Assembly (NCBI GenBank): GCA_017476705.1
Contig: JAFUZI010000043.1
Coordinates: 1 to 5,326 of the forward strand
Source of the DNA: Bacilli bacterium
GTDB taxonomy: Bacteria > Bacillota_I > Bacilli_A > RF39 > UBA660
Reading direction: 5' to 3'
DNA length: 5,326 nt
In this document: positions 1 to 4,588 of the stretch, in pieces
Position numbering within the stretch: the first letter of the stretch is position 1
How the letters are laid out: each line of letters starts with the position of its first letter
The notes under the pieces: generated by a model
Databases searched by the model: none
Seen by the model: the letters and a program-made list of their open reading frames with translations, nothing else
Told to the model about the DNA's origin: nothing
Program-made: the position numbers and the translations under genes

Positions 1-207
1 GCAGGATCAAGTGGAACTAAGGCACCAAGTAATAGTATAGCATCACAAAAATTAACAACTAATAATTCTTTTGTTACATTTACAATTTCTAGTGAAAATA
101 TTAATAAGGATTTATACTTAAGTTCAGCATTAGGAATATATGTTGATAAAAATACATCAACTACCAATACTTTAACCATAAAAAAGATTATGATTAGTTT
201 TACATAA
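1..207 (+). CDS. C-terminal end of a secreted/surface protein, paralog of the next gene (5' partial)
   Basis: An open frame enters at base 1 and ends at TAA 205-207, leaving 68 residues rich in Ser, Thr and Asn. I do not recognise a named family. The last 45 or so residues align by eye with the end of the protein at 333-1118: both have a beta-type segment, then the shared tetrapeptide DLYL, then a closing strand (LTIKKIMISF here, TLDIKEIQMIF there). This is one conserved C-terminal beta domain in two adjacent genes. By analogy the missing N-terminus probably has a signal peptide, but that is inference. The gene is followed by the terminator at 255-279, so it appears to be transcribed separately from its paralog. 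The frame, stop and paralogy are solid; the function is unknown. Confidence 0.8.
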   Translation, partial: AGSSGTKAPSNSIASQKLTTNNSFVTFTISSENINKDLYLSSALGIYVDKNTSTTNTLTIKKIMISFT

Positions 208-254
208 AGTGTATTTATTATGATAAGCAATACTGTTTAATATAAAATGGTACT

Positions 255-279
255 AAAAGATACAATAGTATCTTTTTTT
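255..279 (+). terminator. Intrinsic terminator of the first surface-protein gene
   Basis: A perfect 9-bp stem (AAAAGATAC at 255-263, GTATCTTTT at 268-276) has the loop AATA and runs into seven T residues (273-279). It lies 47 bases after the TAA at 207 and directly before the promoter of the next gene. Confidence 0.85.
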
Positions 280-280
280 G

Positions 281-309
281 TTGACTAAAAAACTCGGGGA
301 GGTTATAAT
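281..309 (+). promoter_or_regulatory. Vegetative (sigma-A type) promoter of the 333-1118 gene
   Basis: TTGACT (281-286) and TATAAT (304-309) are separated by exactly 17 bases, nearly the consensus for the housekeeping sigma factor. Transcription should start near 316, leaving a leader of only about 17 bases that holds the ribosome site AGGGAGG (321-327). A second TATAAT at 315-320 would start transcription inside that ribosome site, so it is less likely to be used. Confidence 0.8.
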
Positions 310-332
310 TTAGATATAATAGGGAGGAATCT

Positions 333-1118
333 ATGAAGAAATATATTGTAGGATTATTAGTGGGAATTCTTTTATCTGGAACAGTTGTATTCGCAGCTAA
401 TTATTTATATCATGCAAATGAAGTAAGTTATACATCAAATAATAAAAACTGGGATGTAGATAATGTAAAAGATGCACTAGATGAATTATATGCAAAAATA
501 GATAGTGGAGTTACTGTTTGTTCTTCATCTACATCAACGCCAATATTTAAATATGAGGCAGCAGGTGTTGAAGATGACTATGTTTACATTTGTGAAGAGG
601 GAGAATGGGTTAAATTAAATAAGGCTGGTTTAAGATGGGATGGATATATATTTAATAGAGGTGTATATGATTCTAAGTATTTCTCAACAACTTGGAAAAC
701 TTCAAGAAGTTCAGGTTATCTTACTCCATCTGTTTCATTTGATAACAATAGAATACTTCTTAAGGCTGTATCAGCTGCGCAGGCAGAACCTACATCATAT
801 TATGTAATGGATAAAAAATTACCTTCAGATTCGCCATGTGTAATAAGAATTCTAGCTAACAAAGGTGGTACTAGTGGTGTTTGGAATTATACTAATTTAA
901 ACATCGGGGTTAAATCATCAAATGCAGCTAATTATAGTAATGTACTTGCCCAAGCTGTTGCTGTTGGAAATGATGAATACAGGATTCAAATTCCTTCTAA
1001 TTTAGTTGGAAGTGATTTATATTTAGCTTTTAACTTTCAAGTTATAGGTGGCTCAGCAATGCAAGCAAACCAACAAATAACACTAGATATAAAAGAAATC
1101 CAAATGATATTTGAGTAA
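333..1118 (+). CDS. Secreted or membrane-anchored surface protein with C-terminal beta domain, function unknown
   Basis: This 261-residue protein starts at an ATG five bases after AGGGAGG. Residues 1-22 form a clear signal peptide: Lys-Lys, a hydrophobic core, then VVFAAN with possible cleavage near residues 21-22. Residues 23-58 carry a short motif region ending VDNVKDALDELYAKI, a type I have seen after the signal peptide of secreted proteins in uncultured low-GC bacteria; no function is established that I know of. A Ser/Thr-rich linker (60-70) follows. Residues 71-261 look beta-rich, with many Tyr, Trp and Asn and three Cys (63, 87, 169); a jelly-roll or carbohydrate-binding-like fold is possible but unproven. 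The C-terminus matches the gene ending at 207, so the two are tandem paralogs. There is no LPxTG sorting motif, so retention would depend on an uncleaved signal segment or on binding. It has its own promoter and terminator. Confidence 0.85.
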   Translation: MKKYIVGLLVGILLSGTVVFAANYLYHANEVSYTSNNKNWDVDNVKDALDELYAKIDSGVTVCSSSTSTPIFKYEAAGVEDDYVYICEEGEWVKLNKAGLRWDGYIFNRGVYDSKYFSTTWKTSRSSGYLTPSVSFDNNRILLKAVSAAQAEPTSYYVMDKKLPSDSPCVIRILANKGGTSGVWNYTNLNIGVKSSNAANYSNVLAQAVAVGNDEYRIQIPSNLVGSDLYLAFNFQVIGGSAMQANQQITLDIKEIQMIFE

Positions 1119-1145
1119 AAAAAGATGATATATCATCTTTTTTTT
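1117..1145 (+). terminator. Intrinsic terminator overlapping the stop codon of the surface-protein gene
   Basis: GATGATA/TATCATC (1124-1137) is a perfect palindrome flanked by seven A (1117-1123) and eight T (1138-1145). This gives a stem of about 12 bp with a tight TATA loop and a long U tract. It uses the last two bases of the TAA at 1116-1118. The A run also makes it capable of stopping transcription from the right. Confidence 0.85.
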
Positions 1146-1178
1146 GTATAAATTATTATTTTTAAATCATTATATATT

Positions 1179-1185
1179 AGGTGAT
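1179..1185 (+). promoter_or_regulatory. Ribosome binding site that decides the spoIIR start
   Basis: AGGTGAT is complementary to the 3' end of 16S rRNA and lies four bases before ATG 1190. The in-frame GTG at 1181 is part of this site, so it cannot be the start codon served by it. Confidence 0.75.
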
Positions 1186-1189
1186 AAAA

Positions 1190-1708
1190 ATGAAAAAAAT
1201 ATTAATTATATTATCTATTAGTTTTATAGTTATAATGATGAATACAAGAGCAAGTTCTAAACTCATTCCTGATGAAGCAATAAGATTTAGAGTAATTGCT
1301 AATAGTGATACAGAGTATGATCAAAAAATAAAGATGATAGTAAAAGAAAAAGTAGAAAAGGAACTTTACAAAATTTTAAAAAATACTAAAGGAATTGACA
1401 ATGCAAGAGAAATTATTAAAGATAATGTCGGTATAATAGATAGTATTGTTAATAAAACTTTAATAGAAGAAAATTATGATAAAACATATGATGTAAACTA
1501 TGGAATGAACTATTTTCCTGAAAAAGAATATAAAGGTGTCAAATATAAAGAGGGATATTATGAATCATTAGTAATAAAATTAGGTGAAGGTAAGGGTAAA
1601 AATTGGTGGTGTGTATTATTTCCTCCTTTATGTTTAGTAGAAGCAGAAGAATCAGATAAAGTAGAATATAAATTTTTTATAAAAGAGTTAATTGATAAAT
1701 ATTTGTAA
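1190..1708 (+). CDS. spoIIR: Stage II sporulation protein R, the forespore signal for pro-sigma-E processing
   Basis: The protein has 172 residues from ATG 1190. SpoIIR is made in the forespore under sigma F, exported to the space between the two spore membranes, and stimulates the mother-cell protease SpoIIGA to activate sigma E (family knowledge). Residues 1-22 form a signal peptide or anchor. Two family signatures are present: IPDEAIRFRVIANSD (26-40) followed by a charged helical stretch (41-80), and GEGKGKNWWCVLFPPLC (132-148) with its WWC and PPLC cysteines. At 172 residues it is shorter than my recollection of B. subtilis SpoIIR (about 220). Both signatures are intact, so it looks complete but minimal. 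It sits behind the terminator at 1117-1145 with only about 33 bases before its ribosome site, and I could not find a convincing sigma-F promoter there. It is followed after 49 bases by mntP. Confidence 0.93.
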   Translation: MKKILIILSISFIVIMMNTRASSKLIPDEAIRFRVIANSDTEYDQKIKMIVKEKVEKELYKILKNTKGIDNAREIIKDNVGIIDSIVNKTLIEENYDKTYDVNYGMNYFPEKEYKGVKYKEGYYESLVIKLGEGKGKNWWCVLFPPLCLVEAEESDKVEYKFFIKELIDKYL

Positions 1709-1712
1709 TCAT

Positions 1713-1757
1713 AAAATTTGGCTTCCTAAAGTATTATAAATTAGGAGGCCTAATTTT
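1713..1757 (+). promoter_or_regulatory. Long RNA hairpin sequestering the mntP ribosome binding site
   Basis: The left arm 1713-1729 pairs with the right arm 1741-1757 across an 11-base loop (1730-1740). The inner ten pairs (GGCTTCCTAA with TTAGGAGGCC) contain one G-U wobble. After one T-T mismatch, six A-T pairs (AAAATT with AATTTT) extend the stem to the base just before the mntP ATG. The Shine-Dalgarno AGGAGG (1743-1748) is entirely inside the stem. It begins five bases after the spoIIR stop codon. It could limit mntP translation unless opened, for example by ribosomes finishing spoIIR. Alternatively it is a weak terminator, though the 3' side lacks a clean U run. Pairing is seen in the sequence; its role is inferred. 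Confidence 0.6.
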
Positions 1758-2288
1758 ATGTCAATAATTCCAGTTTTATTAATTGCATTTTCTCTTTCAA
1801 TGGATGCTTTTTCTCTATCATTAGCTTATGGAACATTAAAGATGAAAAAAGAAAGTAAAATTATTTTATCAATAATTGTAGGATTATTTCATTTTTTTAT
1901 GCCATTATTAGGTGATATAGTTGGATATACTGTTATTAATGTTTTGCCTATAAAGCCACATTATATACTATTCATTATTTTATTTTTCATAGGATTTGAA
2001 ATGATTATAGAGTCTTTTAAAGATAACAATAGTATAAAATATTTAGATTTAATAGGAATGATTTTATTTGGATTTGCTGTATCACTGGATAGTTTTACAA
2101 CTGGGTTAGGATTAAATGTGCTATATAATAATAAATATATATCAATAATACTCTTTTCCATATTTAGCGCAACATTTACTTATGTTGGTTTAAATTTAGG
2201 TGAATATATATCATGTAAAATTGGTAAAATATCTACATTTATAGGTGGATTAATTCTTATATTTATAGGTGTATTTTATATCATATAA
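1758..2288 (+). CDS. mntP: MntP-family manganese efflux pump (YtaF/MntP superfamily membrane protein)
   Basis: This 176-residue integral membrane protein starts at ATG, nine bases after AGGAGG. Six hydrophobic segments are visible at about residues 3-25, 35-60, 67-87, 97-120, 126-149 and 158-176. They form two repeats, each opening with an acidic family motif: LSMDAF (D16) in helix 1 and AVSLDSF (D111) in helix 4. MPLLGDIVGY (48-57), FIGFEMIIESF (77-87) and the C-terminal GGLILIFIGV (163-172) also match MntP in order and spacing. MntP proteins export Mn2+ across the cytoplasmic membrane. The related sporulation protein YtaF shares the fold and is an alternative. I prefer MntP because of length, the closer C-terminal match and proximity to spoIIR, as in B. 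subtilis. No yybP-ykoY manganese riboswitch fits in the 49-base gap; the hairpin at 1713-1757 covers the ribosome site instead. Confidence 0.82.
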   Translation: MSIIPVLLIAFSLSMDAFSLSLAYGTLKMKKESKIILSIIVGLFHFFMPLLGDIVGYTVINVLPIKPHYILFIILFFIGFEMIIESFKDNNSIKYLDLIGMILFGFAVSLDSFTTGLGLNVLYNNKYISIILFSIFSATFTYVGLNLGEYISCKIGKISTFIGGLILIFIGVFYII

Positions 2289-2317
2289 TTTACATTTTAT
2301 AAAATATTTACTATAAT
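2289..2317 (+). promoter_or_regulatory. Vegetative promoter of murA
   Basis: TTTACA (2289-2294) and TATAAT (2312-2317) are 17 bases apart. The -35 begins at the first base after the mntP stop codon. Transcription should start near 2324, giving a leader of about 25 bases. The spacer contains a 12-base A/T palindrome (2294-2305), probably chance. Confidence 0.78.
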
Positions 2318-2338
2318 ATATATAGGATAAACTTCTAT

Positions 2339-2344
2339 GGAGGT
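2339..2344 (+). promoter_or_regulatory. Ribosome binding site that decides the murA start
   Basis: GGAGGT lies four bases before ATG 2349. The earlier in-frame ATG at 2337 overlaps this site and has no ribosome site of its own, so 2349 is the start. That also gives the usual MurA N-terminus. Confidence 0.8.
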
Positions 2345-2348
2345 AGTT

Positions 2349-3602
2349 ATGAAACAATTAATTATTGAAGGATGTCATACACTGACTGGTGAGATAAAAA
2401 TAAGTGGTGCGAAAAATAGTGCGGTTGCGCTTATTCCTGCATCACTATTATCAGATGGAATAGTAAAAATAGATAATGTTCCAAACATTTCAGATATAGA
2501 TGCACTTGATGAGATATTAACTTATTTAGGTGCAACCGTTAAAAGAACAGATAGTACAATTGAAATTGATAGTTCTAAAATACAAAATAAAGAAATACCA
2601 GAATCAATTTCTAAAAAACTTAGAGCATCTTATTACTTTATGTCAGCATTACTTGCAAAATATAAAAAGGTTGAGATGTATTTTCCAGGTGGTTGTAATA
2701 TCGGAAGTAGACCAATAGATCAAACATTAAAAGCGTTTAGATTACTTGGAGCAAAAGTTGTTGAGGATAACAATAAATATACAATAACAGCTGAAGAATT
2801 AGTTGGAAATAATATTTACTTAGATATGCCTAGTGTAGGTGCAACAATAAATGCAATGTTGGTTGCAACACGTGCAAAAGGAAAAACTAATATATATAAT
2901 GCAGCAAAAGAACCTGAAATTGTATCAATTGCCACATTTTTAAATCAAATGGGTGCAAAAATATTAGGAGCTGGTACAAATAATATAGAAATAACAGGCG
3001 TTGATAAACTAAATAGCTGTTTTACTGAAGTTATACCAGATAGAATTGAAGCTGGAACATATTTAATAGCAGGAGCTCTTGTTGGAGATAATTTAAAGAT
3101 ATCTAATATAATTCCTGGACATATTGAATCATTAATAACAAAGATGAAAGAAATGGGATGTAATTTAGAAATAGGCGAAGACTATGCAGTAATATCTAAA
3201 ACTGATAAGTTAAGACCAATTAAAGTTCAAACTTTAGGATATCCTGGATTTCCAACAGATTTACAACAACCATTAACAACTTTACTTACAAAGTGTAGTG
3301 GTCTATCAGTATTAGAAGAGACAATTTATGAAAATAGATTTAACAATGTTAAATATTTAAATAAAATGGGTGCTAATATAACAATAGAAGGAAAAAAACT
3401 CTTCATTAGTGGTCCAACTGACTTTATAGGTAAGTCAGTTGAGGCAACAGACTTAAGAGCTGGTGCATGTATGGTTTTAGCAGCACTTTCAGCTAGAGGA
3501 ACAACTACAATAAATCAAATAGAACACGTTTTAAGAGGGTATGAAAATATAGTTGAAAAATTGGAAAATGTTGGTGCTAAAATAACACTAAAAGATATAT
3601 AA
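2349..3602 (+). CDS. murA: UDP-N-acetylglucosamine 1-carboxyvinyltransferase (MurA)
   Basis: This cytoplasmic enzyme transfers enolpyruvate from PEP to UDP-GlcNAc, the first committed step of peptidoglycan synthesis. From ATG 2349 it has 417 residues, the normal family length. Visible landmarks are K22-N23 in SGAKNSA, R92 in KLRASYYFM, the active-site loop GGCNIGSRPID with catalytic C116 and R121, the general-base region FPTDLQQP with D304, and R396 in LRGYENI near the C-terminus (numbering within one of E. coli C115, D305 and R397). Two repeated EPSP-synthase-like domains fill the length. The Cys at 116 predicts fosfomycin sensitivity; resistant homologs carry Asp there. The motif before R396 reads VLRGYE where many MurA proteins have DRGYE. 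Bacillota often carry two murA paralogs; this one's neighbours (spoIIR, mntP, rpmE) resemble the murZ/rpmE region of B. subtilis. Its own promoter lies at 2289-2317 and its terminator at 3605-3631. Confidence 0.97.
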   Translation: MKQLIIEGCHTLTGEIKISGAKNSAVALIPASLLSDGIVKIDNVPNISDIDALDEILTYLGATVKRTDSTIEIDSSKIQNKEIPESISKKLRASYYFMSALLAKYKKVEMYFPGGCNIGSRPIDQTLKAFRLLGAKVVEDNNKYTITAEELVGNNIYLDMPSVGATINAMLVATRAKGKTNIYNAAKEPEIVSIATFLNQMGAKILGAGTNNIEITGVDKLNSCFTEVIPDRIEAGTYLIAGALVGDNLKISNIIPGHIESLITKMKEMGCNLEIGEDYAVISKTDKLRPIKVQTLGYPGFPTDLQQPLTTLLTKCSGLSVLEETIYENRFNNVKYLNKMGANITIEGKKLFISGPTDFIGKSVEATDLRAGACMVLAALSARGTTTINQIEHVLRGYENIVEKLENVGAKITLKDI

Positions 3603-3604
3603 TT

Positions 3605-3631
3605 AAATAGAGTTAATACTCTATTTTTTTT
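3605..3631 (+). terminator. Intrinsic terminator of murA
   Basis: A perfect 9-bp stem (AAATAGAGT at 3605-3613, ACTCTATTT at 3618-3626) with loop TAAT runs into a T tract (3624-3631). It starts two bases after the murA stop. The ribosome site of the next gene (GAGGTGAT, 3632-3639) begins at the first base after the T tract. Confidence 0.85.
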
Positions 3632-3642
3632 GAGGTGATAGA

Positions 3643-4257
3643 GTGAAGTTAAAAGGACTTTTAATACTTTTATTAATTAGTTTTATTATATTTATTATAT
3701 ATAGGTTTAATATAGATAATAAAATTTATTACATAAATATAACTGACTCTGATATTACATATAATAAAGAGATAAAGAATTATTTAAATAAAAATAAAAA
3801 ATTAGAAAAATATATAAATTATAAAGATTTAAATTATAGAATAACTGATCTAATAAATGAAATAAATGATAATAAAGAAATTAGAATAAACGGAAAGAAA
3901 CAAACGTTACAAAATTCTTTAATAAAAGCGGATTTATTAACTGTTAAAATTGGTTCAAATGAAATAAAATATAAAATAAAAGATAAAGACTTAGCCGGTT
4001 TATATAATTATATAGATGAATATTTAAATGATTTAGATAAACTATTTAAATTGCTTAGAAAATATGATAAAGAAACTATTATATATATAAATACAGTTAA
4101 TAATCAAAATGAATATATAGATGAAATTATTGAATATTTAAATTTAAAAGTAGAAGAATTATGTAATGATTATAAAATAGAATATATGGAATTAAATAAT
4201 CAAAATGATATTAAGATAAAAGAAAAAGTATTAAAATACTTGCAATTGACCATATAA
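3643..4257 (+). CDS. Membrane-anchored, degenerate SGNH/GDSL-hydrolase-like protein
   Basis: The protein has 204 residues and starts at GTG 3643, three bases after GAGGTGAT; no better ATG is nearby. Residues 3-20 form one hydrophobic segment with no clear cleavage site, so the protein is probably tethered with its body outside. Parts resemble SGNH hydrolases. NITDSDIT (32-39) sits where block I GDS is expected and keeps a Ser (S36) but has Thr for Gly. RITDLINEI (66-74) follows. ADLLTVKIGSNEI (96-108) matches block III GxND, as GSNE with N106. The final DxxH block is not recognisable: the C-terminus (180-204) is Lys/Asn-rich and lacks His. The segment between blocks I and II also seems shortened. 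It is therefore probably an inactive or diverged family member. Composition is strikingly Lys/Asn/Ile/Tyr-rich and more AT-rich than murA. No promoter fits between the murA terminator and its ribosome site, so expression probably relies on read-through. The coding call is strong; the family call is moderate. Confidence 0.72.
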   Translation: MKLKGLLILLLISFIIFIIYRFNIDNKIYYINITDSDITYNKEIKNYLNKNKKLEKYINYKDLNYRITDLINEINDNKEIRINGKKQTLQNSLIKADLLTVKIGSNEIKYKIKDKDLAGLYNYIDEYLNDLDKLFKLLRKYDKETIIYINTVNNQNEYIDEIIEYLNLKVEELCNDYKIEYMELNNQNDIKIKEKVLKYLQLTI

Positions 4258-4268
4258 CTTGCTATAAT
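4240..4268 (+). promoter_or_regulatory. Extended -10 promoter of rpmE
   Basis: TATAAT at 4263-4268 is preceded by TG at 4260-4261, an extended -10 element. TTGCAA (4240-4245), 17 bases upstream, is a moderate -35 lying inside the end of the preceding gene. Transcription should start near 4275. Confidence 0.75.
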
Positions 4269-4274
4269 ATAGGA

Positions 4275-4325
4275 GCAATAAATTTCTATGGCATGAATTT
4301 GTCATGGCGGAAGGAGTGCTAAATT
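4275..4325 (+). promoter_or_regulatory. rpmE leader with small hairpin, candidate L31 autoregulatory leader
   Basis: The leader of about 50 bases holds a 5-bp hairpin (CATGA 4292-4296, TCATG 4302-4306) five bases before the ribosome site AAGGAGTG (4311-4318). A possible outer pairing joins AGCA (4274-4277) to TGCT (4317-4320), touching the end of that site. Ribosomal protein leaders for L31 are known in Bacillota, and autoregulation of this kind would fit. I cannot confirm a match to a described motif, and the helices are short. Confidence 0.4.
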
Positions 4326-4535
4326 ATGAAGAAAAACATTCATCCTAATTATATGGAAACAAAAGTAACATGTGCATGTGGAAACACTTTCACAGTTAAA
4401 TCTAATGTTCCAGAATTACACTTAGAAACTTGTAATAAATGTCATCCTTTTTATACAGGTATTCAAGGTGCTGTATCAAAAACTGGACGTATTGAAATGT
4501 TTAATCGTAAATTTGGATTAAAAGAAGAAAAATAA
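4326..4535 (+). CDS. rpmE: 50S ribosomal protein L31, zinc-binding type
   Basis: This 69-residue protein of normal family length bridges the large and small ribosomal subunits at the central protuberance. The start MKKNIHPNY is characteristic, and ATG 4326 lies about nine bases after AAGGAG. The zinc-binding cysteines C16 and C18 (TCACGN) and C36 and C39 (CNKCHPFYTG) are all present, so this is the C+ form rather than the zinc-free YtjA/RpmE2 form that replaces it under zinc limitation. The C-terminus (GRIEMFNRKFG, 54-64) is also typical. The gene is a single-gene unit with its own promoter and terminator, convergent with the FemABX gene. In B. subtilis rpmE lies near a murA paralog and rho; rho is absent from this window. 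Confidence 0.97.
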   Translation: MKKNIHPNYMETKVTCACGNTFTVKSNVPELHLETCNKCHPFYTGIQGAVSKTGRIEMFNRKFGLKEEK

Positions 4536-4558
4536 TATCACATAAGTGATATTTTTTT
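4534..4558 (+). terminator. Intrinsic terminator of rpmE
   Basis: An 8-bp stem (AATATCAC at 4534-4541, GTGATATT at 4546-4553) with loop ATAA runs into a T tract (4552-4558). Its first two bases are the end of the rpmE stop codon. Confidence 0.82.
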
Positions 4559-4562
4559 ATAT

Positions 4563-4588
4563 AAAAAAAGCATTAATTAATGCTTTTT
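4563..4588 (-). terminator. Intrinsic terminator of the FemABX gene (minus strand)
   Basis: A perfect palindrome spans 4565-4588: GCATTAA/TTAATGC at 4570-4583, flanked by five A and five T. On the minus strand it is followed by a run of seven U (complement of 4563-4569). It overlaps the stop codon (4577-4579) and the last codons of the minus-strand gene. It is symmetric enough to help stop rpmE read-through as well. Confidence 0.78.

Noticed and set aside
294..303. CGGGGAGGT looks like a strong ribosome site upstream of the 333-1118 gene
   Set aside because: It lies between the -35 and -10 and would not be transcribed from that promoter; no start codon at a suitable distance opens a frame of useful length.
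1180..1189. GGTGATAAAA resembles a sigma-F -10 element, with TTTTA at 1160-1164 as a possible -35
   Set aside because: Transcription would begin downstream of the spoIIR ATG and remove its ribosome site and signal peptide. The match is explained by the Shine-Dalgarno sequence followed by A-rich codons.
1709..1757. Manganese riboswitch (yybP-ykoY type) before mntP
   Set aside because: The gap is 49 bases and is filled by a single hairpin; the multi-helix core of that riboswitch does not fit.
1961..2161. Open frame of 66 codons on the minus strand
   Set aside because: It lies wholly inside mntP, whose protein has clear family motifs. It has no ribosome site and no recognisable protein features.
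2294..2305. ATTTTATAAAAT palindrome in the spacer of the murA promoter, possible operator
   Set aside because: It is made only of A and T in a very AT-rich region, where such palindromes are expected by chance, and no second copy or known operator pattern was seen.
2530..2718. Open frame of 62 codons on the plus strand inside murA
   Set aside because: It is a shifted-frame shadow of well-conserved MurA coding sequence, including the catalytic Cys loop.
4246..4268. TTGACC at 4246-4251 as the -35 for the TATAAT at 4263
   Set aside because: The spacing is only 11 bases. TTGCAA at 4240-4245 gives 17 bases and the extended TG supports the -10.
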